DNA of 64,000 nt from an uncultured Acidimicrobiales bacterium. GTDB lineage: Bacteria; Actinomycetota; Acidimicrobiia; Acidimicrobiales; SZUA-35. This document shows positions 8,977-17,824 of the stretch, piece by piece (position 1 is the stretch's first letter; every line of letters starts with the position of its first letter). The position numbers and the translations under genes are program-made. The DNA is taken from contig CALIFY010000038.1 in assembly GCA_938021675.1 (NCBI GenBank), positions 17,705 to 81,704 of the forward strand, given 5' to 3'. The notes below the pieces were generated by a model. It saw only the letters and a program-made list of their open reading frames with translations, made no database searches and was not told the origin of the DNA.

Positions 8977-9936
8977 GTGGATCCCATTTCGGCCGATCAT
9001 CGTGCGCTCACCATCGAACGGTTCGACTCCTCACAGATCGGGACCGGCGAGGCGACAACCCGGCTGGTCAACCAGGCCAGCGAGATTTTCAAACGGGCGG
9101 TTCCAGCGCCACAGCGAGACGACCGGTTTGAGGGGTGGGAACCGCCCGGTGACCTGGTCGCCGCGGTTGCGACATCCGACGGCGGCCGGTCGGCCGTCGG
9201 ATACGTCGGCGGCAGCGTCAACCGCGATCGACTGCAACTCGACGCCATAGTCATTCCCGCGGCCGACGACGAATCCTCAGCGAAGGTAGTGAGTCACCTC
9301 CTCGACGCCCTCGAACCATCGATCGCCAAGAGCGCGGCGACGACGGTTGAACTGTGGGGACGACCGGCCATGCCCTGGCATTCGCTGGTCGCCGAGGCCC
9401 ATGGATTCGCCGATTGGCGTAGCCTCCATCAACTCCGATGTTCGCTACCGGTCGATCGAGAACCCATGGAAACTCGACCGTTCAGACCGGGCGGCGATGA
9501 GGCCGCCCTTCGACGGGTCAACAATCGAGCATTCGCCGATCACCCAGACCAGGGCGCTTTGACCGTCGACGACATTGCCGACATCACCTCACAACCGTGG
9601 TTTCGGCCCGACGGCGTCCGCCTTCTCGACGACCCGGTCGATGCTAAACACCTCGCCGGATTCTGCATCACCAAGATCCACGATCCGATCGCTCCCGGTG
9701 AGCCGCCGCTGGGCGAGATTTACGCCATTGGAATCGATCCAGATCACCATGGACAGGGCCTGGGGACTCCCATGACCGCGGCCGGCCTAACCTGGCTGGC
9801 AGACCACGGTCTCGACGTTGGCATGCTGTACGTCGAAGCGAACAACACCGCGGCAATGAAAACCTACGCCAGACTTGGCTTCGAACAGCACCGCACCGAC
9901 CGGGCGTGGTCACGACGGATCGAGGCCCGGACATGA
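8977..9936 (+). CDS. mshD: Mycothiol synthase
   Basis: Acetylates Cys-GlcN-Ins with acetyl-CoA, the last step of mycothiol synthesis. Two tandem GNAT domains fill 319 residues. The second holds family marks: METRPFRPGGDEAALRRVNNRAF written across about residues 163-185, then PDQGALT, GFCITKIH, GEIYAIGIDPDHHGQGLG with the acetyl-CoA loop, LYVEANN and YARLGF. The first domain is degenerate, as in other MshD proteins. The GTG start has no Shine-Dalgarno sequence and may be leaderless. The stop overlaps rlmN. Presence of mshD implies a mycothiol-using actinobacterium. Confidence 0.92.
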   Translation: MDPISADHRALTIERFDSSQIGTGEATTRLVNQASEIFKRAVPAPQRDDRFEGWEPPGDLVAAVATSDGGRSAVGYVGGSVNRDRLQLDAIVIPAADDESSAKVVSHLLDALEPSIAKSAATTVELWGRPAMPWHSLVAEAHGFADWRSLHQLRCSLPVDREPMETRPFRPGGDEAALRRVNNRAFADHPDQGALTVDDIADITSQPWFRPDGVRLLDDPVDAKHLAGFCITKIHDPIAPGEPPLGEIYAIGIDPDHHGQGLGTPMTAAGLTWLADHGLDVGMLYVEANNTAAMKTYARLGFEQHRTDRAWSRRIEART

Positions 9937-11105
9937 CCGGCACTGACATGACCGGCACCGATGCTGCCGGTGCTGAAACGGCCGACGCTCCATCATCGAC
10001 TTCTTCGAAGCCCGAGTATCGCTCCCCCTGGTCTCCTGACCGCACCGAACTCGCAACCATTCTCGATGGAGAACCCCGGTACCGGGTCGATCAACTATGG
10101 GAAGGTCTCTACAGCCAGGACCGTCCGCCGGAAGAACAGTCGAACCTGCCAAAGCAACTCAAAGCCCGTCTGGCCAGTCAATTTCGTCCTGCATTGGAAT
10201 CGGCGGCAGAGCAGCAAAGCGACGGCGGCGACACCATGAAGTGGCTGTGGCGGTTGCCCGACGGCGTCGAAATCGAGACGGTGCTGATGCACTACGCCAA
10301 CCGGTCGACGGTCTGCATCTCCAGCCAAGCCGGTTGTGCCATGGGATGCGGATTCTGTGCCACTGGTCAGGCCGGATACACCCGCAACCTGAGCGTCGGC
10401 GAGATGATAGAGCAGGTCGTGCTGGCCCGCCGGGCGGCGACGCCACGCCGACTATCGAACGTCGTGTTCATGGGTATGGGTGAACCGATGGCCAACTACG
10501 ATCGGGTGATCGAAACGCTGCATCGGCTCATCGTCGATGTCGGAATAGGGGCCCGGCACCTGACGGTATCGACCGTAGGGCTTGTCCCACAAATGCTCCG
10601 GTTCGCCGAAGAAAATCTGCAAGTCGGCCTCGCACTCTCCCTTCATGCGGCAAACGACGAACTCCGGTCCGAACTCATCCCGATCAATCGAGCCAACCCG
10701 ATCGACGATCTCGTCGCCGCTTGCCAATTGTTTCGGGAGCGGACGGGGCGGCGGGTGTCGCTGGAATGGGCCATGATCGACGGGGTAAACGATCGCCCTC
10801 AGGACGCCGACGAGTTGGCGACGGTGGCCACCAACGCCCGGGCCCACGTCAACCTCATTCCCCTGAACCCCACTCCGGGTTGGCCGACCGTCGGTTCATC
10901 TCCAGATCGAATCCGAGACTTCGTCTCCAATCTTCGCCGGCGCGGCGTCAATGCCACCGTTCGAGCGAATCGGGGGACCGATATCGCCGCCGCTTGCGGA
11001 CAGCTGGCCGGCCGATCCGATACCAAGGACCAGGCGACGAATGGGCCCACAGCCACAACGGTAGCGCTCAAGAAATCGGGGACCAGCCGAGATAAGATCA
11101 CGTGA
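9933..11105 (+). CDS. rlmN: 23S rRNA/tRNA adenine-C2 methyltransferase RlmN
   Basis: Radical-SAM enzyme that methylates C2 of A2503 in 23S rRNA and A37 in some tRNAs. The iron-sulphur motif CAMGCGFC (Cys at about 135, 139 and 142) and the SAM-binding GMGEP are present. A second catalytic Cys sits in AAACGQL near the C terminus, with ANRGTDIA before it. I chose the ATG at 9933, which overlaps the mshD stop as ATGA; an upstream GTG at 9906 is in frame. 390 residues. The N terminus (TGTDMTGTDAAG) and the last 25 residues are low-complexity additions. Confidence 0.95.
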   Translation: MTGTDMTGTDAAGAETADAPSSTSSKPEYRSPWSPDRTELATILDGEPRYRVDQLWEGLYSQDRPPEEQSNLPKQLKARLASQFRPALESAAEQQSDGGDTMKWLWRLPDGVEIETVLMHYANRSTVCISSQAGCAMGCGFCATGQAGYTRNLSVGEMIEQVVLARRAATPRRLSNVVFMGMGEPMANYDRVIETLHRLIVDVGIGARHLTVSTVGLVPQMLRFAEENLQVGLALSLHAANDELRSELIPINRANPIDDLVAACQLFRERTGRRVSLEWAMIDGVNDRPQDADELATVATNARAHVNLIPLNPTPGWPTVGSSPDRIRDFVSNLRRRGVNATVRANRGTDIAAACGQLAGRSDTKDQATNGPTATTVALKKSGTSRDKIT

Positions 11106-11159
11106 AAGTCGCCGCTCGCGCCGTCTCTTTGTGGACACCAGACTCCATACTTAGAGCGT

Positions 11160-11525
11160 ATGAACCAGTGGTTGAATCGCTCGCATCCGCAGACCTTGCA
11201 AGCGGGCGTAATCCTCGGCTACATCAGTGCGGTGTTCGGGCTACTCGCCGTCGGGCCGTTTTTCTTTCTTCTGCTCGTCTACATTGGGCTCGGGGTCGGC
11301 GCGTTTGCCACGGCAAACAACAAGCGTTGGGGCTATGTGCTCCTCGCTGTCTGTGCCGCGATAGCGGCCGGGTGGCGGATCTTGTTTCTCGTCCTCGGGG
11401 TGCTCAGCGGTGTGGCCATCTCCGACAACCTCCAGCTCCTGAACTCAACCGTCTTCCCGACGGCGCTTGTCGTGGCGGTACTTCACATACAGTCTCGTGA
11501 GTACCAGAAAGTGTGGTTCGAGTAG
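11160..11525 (+). CDS. Small integral membrane protein, unknown function
   Basis: 121 residues with about four hydrophobic stretches: residues 14-30 (AGVILGYISAVFGLLAV), 32-50, 58-78 and 84-105. The C terminus, IQSREYQKVWFE, is polar. No conserved motif is evident. There is no clear Shine-Dalgarno sequence before the ATG; CATACT 8 nt upstream could be a -10 box. Its end overlaps the likely start of the following lipoprotein hydrolase, so the two may be co-expressed. Confidence 0.65.
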   Translation: MNQWLNRSHPQTLQAGVILGYISAVFGLLAVGPFFFLLLVYIGLGVGAFATANNKRWGYVLLAVCAAIAAGWRILFLVLGVLSGVAISDNLQLLNSTVFPTALVVAVLHIQSREYQKVWFE

Positions 11526-13047
11526 TCGTCCTACCGGCGTTGCCGTAAGCGACCTGATCATCGGCAGCCTCATCTTTCTGATCATCTCGACCGCTTGCAG
11601 CTCACCGACGACAACCGAGCCAACCAGCCAGGCCACCAGCAACCGGGCCGCAGAGTCGAACCCGTCAGTTCCCTCGACGGCAACGACAAACCTCCAACCG
11701 TCCACATCTGGCCCCGCCATAGCGTCGCAATCAGCGTTTACCGTCGAGCATATTGAATGGGTGGCCTGCGGTGCCGGCATCGAATGCGCCGACGTCGCTG
11801 TCCCCGTCGATCACAGCCGGCCAACCGGCGAGACGCTACAGCTCGCCATGGTCCGAGTCCCCAGCACCGGCCCGGCTAGGGGCTCGATTTTTGTCAACCC
11901 GGGCGGTCCAGGTGGGTCGGGCGTCGACTACGTCACCGGAGGCTTCCGGTTCGACGATGAGACCATGGCCTCTTATCACCTCATCGGATTTGACCCTCGA
12001 GGCGTCGGCCGGTCGTCGCCGCTTCGTTGCCAGGTCGATCTCACTACCCCAAGGCCCGATCTTTCCCCCGACGATGGGGACGAGGCGGCAACGCTCGACG
12101 CACACGCTCGATCGATTGCCGATGCTTGTCGACGACTCGACGGCGACCGCCTGGCCTTTATCGGAACCGACTCGGTCGTTGCCGATCTCGACTTGCTCCG
12201 GCAAGCGGTCGGTGACGAGAAACTTAACTACTACGGACTCAGCTATGGCACGCTCATCGGTCTCCGCTACGCCAGTCGCTACCCCGACACCATCGGACAC
12301 CTGGCGCTCGATGGCATCGTCGACCCGTCGTTCGGACTGATCGACCTGCTCGGTCAACAAGCGGTCGCCTTCGAGACCGGGTTCATCGAACTCGACACAC
12401 AATGCAAACCGGAATGGCGTTGCCCAAACGGTGGGCTGGTTGCCGCCTACGACCGCCTGGCGGCGCAGCTGGAACGGGACGGACCGATCGATGGAGTAGG
12501 CAACGCCGAGCTGGACCTCGCCAGTCTCTTTGCTCTCTATGACGAGCGTCTGCATGCCAGCTACGTCGACGCCATCAATGCCGCGGAATCCGGAGACTTC
12601 AGCGCCATCGACGCGCTCCACGACCGATTCGTCAGTGGGCCAAGCTACGCGTCATACGTCGCGGTCTTTTGCTACGACAGCGACACCCCGGTTGGGGCAA
12701 CGGAATGGAATCGGTTCGCAACCGAGCTCGCCGCCACGGCACCACGGTTTGGCGAATCGGTAGCGAACGAGATCCGACCCTGTGCCTTTTGGCCTCCGGT
12801 CAGCGGTCCACCCCCAGCGCCGGTCACCGACATTGGCGACGCACCGATTCTCGCCATCTCCACATCGGGTGACATGGCAACCCCGGCGGTCAACGCCGAG
12901 ACGATCGCCAGCGAACTGGACTCGGCCGCACTCGTCATTGCTGAGTCCACGACTCATACGGCATACGGCACGAGCGCCTGCGTCCGAGAAATCGTCGCTC
13001 GGTACTTTGTGGAAGATGTTCTACCCGACAGAACCACGTTGTGTTGA
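11497..13047 (+). CDS. Secreted alpha/beta-hydrolase lipoprotein (tripeptidyl aminopeptidase-like)
   Basis: About 516 residues. The N terminus has a hydrophobic stretch DLIIGSLIFLII and a lipobox-like STAC, then a low-complexity T/S/P linker, so it is probably an exported lipoprotein. The catalytic domain shows GGPGGSGVDY (oxyanion region), GFDPRGVGRSS and the nucleophile in GLSYGTLIG. The C-terminal TAP-like region supplies Asp around ISTSGDMATP and His in STTHTAYG. This matches the secreted tripeptidyl or prolyl aminopeptidases of Actinobacteria. A GTG at 11497 gives a plausible basic n-region; a TTG at 11467 is an alternative. The real substrate is unknown. Confidence 0.85.
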   Translation: MSTRKCGSSSRPTGVAVSDLIIGSLIFLIISTACSSPTTTEPTSQATSNRAAESNPSVPSTATTNLQPSTSGPAIASQSAFTVEHIEWVACGAGIECADVAVPVDHSRPTGETLQLAMVRVPSTGPARGSIFVNPGGPGGSGVDYVTGGFRFDDETMASYHLIGFDPRGVGRSSPLRCQVDLTTPRPDLSPDDGDEAATLDAHARSIADACRRLDGDRLAFIGTDSVVADLDLLRQAVGDEKLNYYGLSYGTLIGLRYASRYPDTIGHLALDGIVDPSFGLIDLLGQQAVAFETGFIELDTQCKPEWRCPNGGLVAAYDRLAAQLERDGPIDGVGNAELDLASLFALYDERLHASYVDAINAAESGDFSAIDALHDRFVSGPSYASYVAVFCYDSDTPVGATEWNRFATELAATAPRFGESVANEIRPCAFWPPVSGPPPAPVTDIGDAPILAISTSGDMATPAVNAETIASELDSAALVIAESTTHTAYGTSACVREIVARYFVEDVLPDRTTLC

Positions 13048-13093
13048 CATCCGCTGGTGTCACCTGACTCGTGGCAGGCCTACGCCACCGGCC

Positions 13094-13099
13094 TACGGT
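13094..13099 (+). promoter_or_regulatory. Candidate -10 box of a leaderless menG transcript
   Basis: TACGGT followed by 7 nt and the ATG at 13107. The same hexamer at the same distance precedes the Rrf2 gene at 45943. GAGG lies too close to the ATG to serve as a normal Shine-Dalgarno sequence. No clear -35 was found. Confidence 0.4.
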
Positions 13100-13106
13100 G
13101 TGAGGC

Positions 13107-13805
13107 ATGGGTGCTATGCCGACCGACCACCTGCCCGAGGGTGATGAGAAGCGGACCGCGGTGCGGTCAATGTTCGACACGATCGCTCCTCGCTACGATC
13201 TCGTAAACCGACTCATGACGTTTCGGATGGACGTCGGCTGGCGCCGGACCACCCGACGGGCGCTCGAACTGGGGCCAGGATCTACCGTGCTCGACTTGGC
13301 GTGCGGTACCGGAGATTTTTCGGTCGATCTGGCCAACAACGGCCATCGCCCGATCGGCGTCGACCTGTCCTTCGGGATGCTGGCCGCCACTCGTTCCGGC
13401 GCGCCGCTGGTACAGGGCGACCTCCTCGATTTGCCGCTGGCCGATGCCAGCGTCGACGGGGCCGTGTGCGGCTTCGCATTGCGAAACCTCGTTGAACTCC
13501 CGCCGTTCTTCGATGAGTTACATCGTGTTGTTCGACCCGGTGGCCGAATCGCACTCCTCGACGTCTCACAACCAGAAAACCAACTCCTGAGTTGGGGCCA
13601 CGGCATCTATTTCAACCGCGTCGTACCGTTCGTCGGTGGATTACTCTCCGATCGGTCGGCCTACGCCTACCTGCCCCGATCGGTCTCATACCTCCCCGAA
13701 CCGGTGGAGCTGCTGCGTCAAGCGAGACAGGCTGGGTTGATAGAGCTTGAGCGGCGCCAACTGAGTGGCGGTCTCTCGCAACTGATCACCGCCACCAACG
13801 CGTAG
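13107..13805 (+). CDS. menG: Demethylmenaquinone methyltransferase
   Basis: SAM-dependent C-methylation of demethylmenaquinone, the last step of menaquinone synthesis (UbiE/MenG family). Family signatures: VRSMFDTIAPRYDLVNRLMT at the N terminus, SAM motif I LDLACGTGDFS, GVDLSFGML, GFALRNL and HRVVRPGGRIALLDVS. The C-terminal half has the characteristic YFNRVVPFVGGLLSDRSAYAYLPRS (about residues 172-196). 232 residues. No ubiquinone genes are nearby, and menaquinone is expected in Actinobacteria. Confidence 0.93.
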   Translation: MGAMPTDHLPEGDEKRTAVRSMFDTIAPRYDLVNRLMTFRMDVGWRRTTRRALELGPGSTVLDLACGTGDFSVDLANNGHRPIGVDLSFGMLAATRSGAPLVQGDLLDLPLADASVDGAVCGFALRNLVELPPFFDELHRVVRPGGRIALLDVSQPENQLLSWGHGIYFNRVVPFVGGLLSDRSAYAYLPRSVSYLPEPVELLRQARQAGLIELERRQLSGGLSQLITATNA

Positions 13806-13819
13806 GAGCCGAACCAGGG

Positions 13820-15106
13820 ATGGACTGGCCGGGGGTCTCCAGCAAACTGGCTCAGTTGACCAGTCGACAGGCCGATATTCCAGGAATGGACGCATCGTCG
13901 GTTGAACTGGGCGCCGCCGACCCCGACGGCCGAGGGGTGCCGGCCCGGTACGACCGACGACGACCTCGGGCGACGGCCGTATCGATCATCGTGCCGACGT
14001 ACAACGAGGCGGACAACATAGGAGTGCTCCTCGACCGAATCGCCGAAACGATGGTCGACTACGACTACGAAGTCATCGTTGTCGATGACGACTCTCCCGA
14101 CGGCACGTGGAGGGCAGCAGAACAGAAGGCGGACGCCAATACAAGGATTCGGGTTGTGCGGCGACGGACCGACCGAGGGTTGTCGTCGGCGGTTCTGCTC
14201 GGCATGACCGTGGCCAACGGGCGGGCCCTCGTCGTCATGGACGCCGACCTTCAGCACGATGAACGAATTATTCCCGACCTCGTATCGTCGGTGCTCGACG
14301 ACGGTATCGACATTTGCCTCGGCTCTCGGGAGGTCGAAGGTGGCGACTACGGCGACTTCGGCAGAGGCCGCCGGTCGGTTTCATGGGCTGGTGCCACACT
14401 GGCCCGTGTCCTACTCAGGCTCCCGGTCACCGACCCGATGAGCGGCTTTTTTGCCGTCTCCAGGAGAAGATACGAACAGGTCGGCGACCACATCAACCCA
14501 CGAGGTTTCAAAATCCTCCTCGAGTTCTTGGCCCGGGGCCCGAGACCCTCGGTTGACGAGGTTGGTTACCGGTTCGGTCAGCGGCTTCACGGCTCGACGA
14601 AGCTCACCGGATCGGTGGTTGTTTCTTACGTTCTTGCCTTAATCGAGCTGACGGTCGGCCGATTCGTTTCGGCAACGTTCACCGCGTACGCCCTCGTCGG
14701 CGCCTTGGGACTCTTGGTCCGATTCGCTGCGCTCTTGGTGTTCGAACAGGCCGGGATCGGGGCCGCCGCCATACTGGCGTTGGAGCTCAGCGTGTTGTTC
14801 AATTTCTATTCGAACAACGCCTTCACCTTCTCTTCCATCGGGCATCGAGGTCGCCGATCCATCCGCCCGCTGCTGCTCTTCCATCTTGTCAGCGCCCAAG
14901 GGGTGATCGTCCAGACCGGCGTGACCAACTGGTTGACCGAGTCGTCCCTATTTCGGAATGTCCTGTCGTCTGACGGACGAGCACCAGTGATGTTTCTGGC
15001 CGGCATCGTGGTCGCCACCGTCGGCAATTACATCCTCAACGTCAATGTGACCTGGCGCCCGGCTGGAGCGGTTCGACCCTTCGGTCTCAGGCGAGCGACC
15101 CGATAA
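13820..15106 (+). CDS. GT2 dolichol-phosphate-mannose-synthase-like domain fused to GtrA
   Basis: 428 residues in two parts. Residues about 50-290 form a GT2 domain of the DPM1 type: VSIIVPTYNEADNI, VVDDDSPDGT, MDADLQHD (the metal-binding DXD) and RGFKILLE. Residues about 300-420 form a GtrA-like membrane domain with four predicted helices, including an NFYSNNAFTF signature. Such fusions transfer a sugar from a nucleotide donor to a polyprenyl phosphate and help move the lipid-linked sugar across the membrane. About 50 extra residues precede the GT2 domain. It ends in a convergent 20-bp overlap with the phosphatase gene. Confidence 0.9.
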   Translation: MDWPGVSSKLAQLTSRQADIPGMDASSVELGAADPDGRGVPARYDRRRPRATAVSIIVPTYNEADNIGVLLDRIAETMVDYDYEVIVVDDDSPDGTWRAAEQKADANTRIRVVRRRTDRGLSSAVLLGMTVANGRALVVMDADLQHDERIIPDLVSSVLDDGIDICLGSREVEGGDYGDFGRGRRSVSWAGATLARVLLRLPVTDPMSGFFAVSRRRYEQVGDHINPRGFKILLEFLARGPRPSVDEVGYRFGQRLHGSTKLTGSVVVSYVLALIELTVGRFVSATFTAYALVGALGLLVRFAALLVFEQAGIGAAAILALELSVLFNFYSNNAFTFSSIGHRGRRSIRPLLLFHLVSAQGVIVQTGVTNWLTESSLFRNVLSSDGRAPVMFLAGIVVATVGNYILNVNVTWRPAGAVRPFGLRRATR

Positions 15107-15623
15107 CCCTGGCCACCAGACCGTCGATCTCTTCGACCGCTTTCCGATAGGCCTTCATTCGGCGCCCGTACGGATCGGAGACGTCCCACCGGTTGTCGAG
15201 ATAGCTGCGAGGATCACGATCCCTGTTCAGATGGGTGAGGAAGTCCTCGATCGACATCGGCCCCCACCGTGCCAGCAATTCATTGGCCTCGCTGATCGGG
15301 ACGATCTTGGCGAACGCATCAGGCCGGATCACCGTTGCCTTTTGTACGTGCTGCCCTTCCATCGTTAGCAATAGATCGGCCACCGCCAAACTCGCATCGT
15401 CGAGTTGATAGCTGCGGTGTTGCGATGCGTCGATGCCGTGTTCACCTAGTGCCGTCACCATGTCGGCCGGCGACGGTTCATCGGAACGGAGAAACCCTGC
15501 CGAGCGAAACAGCATCCGATCCTCACCGAAACGAGTCCGAGCGAGCAGTTCGGCGGCTGGGCTTCTGCAGATATTCGCGGTGCAGACAAAAAGGATCCGC
15601 CGTTGGGGAAGAGCGTCGCTCAA
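15087..15623 (-). CDS. Low-molecular-weight protein-tyrosine phosphatase
   Basis: Removes phosphate from tyrosine residues. The P-loop is CTANICRSP at about residues 14-22 (C-X5-R-S) and the general acid is in SDPYGR near residue 150. 178 residues. In polysaccharide loci this family (Wzb type) resets the tyrosine kinase of the Wzc type; two Wzc-like proteins are encoded within 9 kb, so that role is likely. The start overlaps the stop of the upstream sugar transferase (ATGA), which ties it to the glycan locus. An arsenate reductase role is less likely given the DPYG acid loop and neighbours. Confidence 0.9.
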   Translation of the reverse strand: MSDALPQRRILFVCTANICRSPAAELLARTRFGEDRMLFRSAGFLRSDEPSPADMVTALGEHGIDASQHRSYQLDDASLAVADLLLTMEGQHVQKATVIRPDAFAKIVPISEANELLARWGPMSIEDFLTHLNRDRDPRSYLDNRWDVSDPYGRRMKAYRKAVEEIDGLVARVIGSLA

Positions 15624-16291
15624 CTTCCCCGGCCGGCCAACACGAAGATCGTCTTAAAAAGGATCATGAGATCTGATCGAAGACGAATATCTGCGACATA
15701 GGCCACATCAAGATGGAGTCCGGCCGAGATTCGGTTCTGCGCTCGTAGTCGTGACACTTGGAATCGACCGGTGATACCGGGCCGCTCAAGGTGCCGAGGG
15801 TGTACGAGGAAACCTTCCCGAGCGGCGACGGCGACGAGTTCCGGGCGGGGACCGATCAGGCTCATGTCGCCCTTGAGGACGTTGAAGAGCTGGGGCAACT
15901 CATCGAGGCTGGAAGACCGAAGAAATCGACCGAACGGTGTGTGCCGTGGATCGTTTGCCGATTTGTGAGTTTTGCGTCGTTCGGGGCCGATATAGGGACG
16001 GTTACCGACCCTACGATCTGGCAACATAGACCGGAACTTGAAGATGTCGAAGCTCTGGCCGTTCCGTCCGACCCGCCGCTGGCGATAGATGATCCCGCCC
16101 TTGCCGAGCTTGATGCGAACCAAAGATGCCACTGCGAGAATGACTGGAGAGAGCGCCAGCAGGATAACGACGGAGACGACGATGTCGAATGGTCGCTTGA
16201 AACGAACCGAGTACTGACTCGGCCGAGACCGAAGCACAACGGGTGACGGCGCGGCAACGACAGCAGGAGGCGCATGCCGCGACCTCTCCAT
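15620..16291 (-). CDS. Initiating sugar-phosphate transferase, short form
   Basis: Transfers a sugar 1-phosphate from a UDP-sugar to undecaprenyl phosphate and so starts a repeat unit (bacterial sugar transferase family, WcaJ/PglC catalytic core). A single N-terminal hydrophobic segment, FDIVVSVVILLALSPVILAV, is followed by QRRVGRNGQSFDIFKFRSM, SSLDELPQLFNVLKGDMS and LIGPRPE, then the PGITG motif. About 223 residues from the ATG at 16291; a TTG at 16315 is possible and neither has a good Shine-Dalgarno sequence. It lacks the four-helix N-terminal region of the second copy at 17825. It is co-transcribed with the phosphatase. Confidence 0.92.
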   Translation of the reverse strand: MERSRHAPPAVVAAPSPVVLRSRPSQYSVRFKRPFDIVVSVVILLALSPVILAVASLVRIKLGKGGIIYRQRRVGRNGQSFDIFKFRSMLPDRRVGNRPYIGPERRKTHKSANDPRHTPFGRFLRSSSLDELPQLFNVLKGDMSLIGPRPELVAVAAREGFLVHPRHLERPGITGRFQVSRLRAQNRISAGLHLDVAYVADIRLRSDLMILFKTIFVLAGRGS

Positions 16292-16596
16292 CAGTTGTAC
16301 GTCAACATTAGCCACAAGCTACCTACCCGAACCCTATTTGGGCCATCTCACTTCATGCTGATTTGGCGTCACCCGACACCCGTACCGACACATCTTACGA
16401 TTAGCTTCGTTAGACACCTTGCAGCACCACACGGCGCAGCGAGACGCTCCCAGTACGCACTCGACTCTAGAGTATTCGAGCCCGTAAGGGAACTAACCTA
16501 CGCTGCAGACTTGCAACTTACCGTACTGAGGTCATCCACCGGACGATGTTAACTCAGGAAACGGTCGCTGCCAGAGAGGTTCAAAAATTTCTCGAA
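16292..16596 (-). promoter_or_regulatory. AT-richer intergenic region before the sugar transferase
   Basis: About 300 bp without a gene between rfbG and the short sugar transferase, both on the minus strand. It is clearly richer in A and T than the flanks. It contains a perfect 10-bp palindrome, ACTCTAGAGT, at 16464-16473, inside weaker flanking CTCGA/TCGAG arms (16460-16480). The region presumably holds the end of the rfbG transcript and the promoter of the transferase-phosphatase pair; I could not fix a -10/-35 pair. Confidence 0.35.
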
Positions 16597-17673
16597 CTAC
16601 CACTGCGAAGGCGCAGCTTCGTAGGCCTCGATCTGTTTCAGGGTGAGTTCCCTCATGTCAGCGCCATCGAGGTGGCCTCTGTACCAGTCGATCACCCAGT
16701 CGATCGTCGTCTCCAAGTCGAGTCGGGGACGCCAACCGAGGCGATTCCTGGCCTTGGAGCAGTCGAGTTTGAGCATGTTCGCCTCATGGGGACCATCGCG
16801 TTCCACCCGCCAATCAGCGCCACCCCACCGCGTGGCCATCCGCTCGACGATCCACTGGACCGGTCGGGCGTCTCGTTCGGCCGGTCCGAAGTTCCAGCCG
16901 TCGCTGAGACCGGCACGTCGCACCGGATCGTCGCCCGCCAGCTCTTGGGCGAGGACGAGATAGCCCGACAGCGGTTCGAGGACATGTTGCCACGGCCGCA
17001 CCGCCTCCGGACGTCGAATCACCACCTCCTCGCCGACCCCAAAGGCCCGTACGATGTCGGGGATCAGTCGATCAGCAGCCCAGTCCCCGCCCCCGATCAC
17101 GTTGCCAGCTCGGGCGGTGCCGACTCCCGCCGCACCCGGCGACGAGAAAAACGACCGTCGCATCGACGCGGTGACCAACTCAGCACAACCTTTGCTGGCC
17201 GAGTACGGATCGTGCCCTCCCATCGGTTCGTCTTCTCGGTATCCCCAATCCCACTCACGGTTTTCGTAGCACTTGTCGCTGGTCACGCTGACGACCGAGC
17301 GAAGGTCTTCGCTCGACCGTGCCGCCTGCAACACGTTGGCGGTCCCAACCACATTGGTGGCGAAGGTGCCGGCCGGGTCGTCATAGGAAGCCCGAACAAT
17401 CGCTTGGGCTGCCAGGTGCAAAATAATGGTCGGGCGACAACCGTCCACAACCGCGCCGACGATTGCGGGGTCGTCGATCGTCCCGATGTGGGAGTCGACG
17501 TCATCGCCGACGGACGCAACCTCAAAAAGCGATGGTTCGGTCGCTGGGGCCAGTGACAGCCCGGTCACCTCCGCTCCAAGCCGACTGAGCCACAACGAAA
17601 GCCACGCTCCCTTGAAACCGGTATGGCCAGTCACCAATACCCGTTGCCCCTGCCAAAACGCCGTATCGATCAC
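16597..17673 (-). CDS. rfbG: CDP-glucose 4,6-dehydratase
   Basis: Makes CDP-4-keto-6-deoxy-D-glucose from CDP-glucose; extended SDR fold with bound NAD. 358 residues. The N-terminal NAD site is VTGHTGFKGAWLSLWL, typical for this family rather than for dTDP-glucose dehydratase. Further marks are HLAAQAIVRASY, TSDKCYENREWDWGYRE, and the catalytic Tyr and Lys in DPYSASKGCAEL. It pairs with rfbF (21262), though the two are separated by two plus-strand genes. The GTG start lies at the divergent border with the sugar transferase at 17825. Confidence 0.94.
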   Translation of the reverse strand: MIDTAFWQGQRVLVTGHTGFKGAWLSLWLSRLGAEVTGLSLAPATEPSLFEVASVGDDVDSHIGTIDDPAIVGAVVDGCRPTIILHLAAQAIVRASYDDPAGTFATNVVGTANVLQAARSSEDLRSVVSVTSDKCYENREWDWGYREDEPMGGHDPYSASKGCAELVTASMRRSFFSSPGAAGVGTARAGNVIGGGDWAADRLIPDIVRAFGVGEEVVIRRPEAVRPWQHVLEPLSGYLVLAQELAGDDPVRRAGLSDGWNFGPAERDARPVQWIVERMATRWGGADWRVERDGPHEANMLKLDCSKARNRLGWRPRLDLETTIDWVIDWYRGHLDGADMRELTLKQIEAYEAAPSQW

Positions 17674-17824
17674 GGGACCAAGCTACCCTCCCCAAGGCGG
17701 GACAGCGGCGCCAGGAGCCGGCCCAAGCGTTGTGAGCAGATAACCCCAACTCCAACCGGGATGCAGTCCAACGGACACACAACGCTGCTAAAACAAAGTG
17801 TTCGCTGAGTCGAGAGGGCACCAC

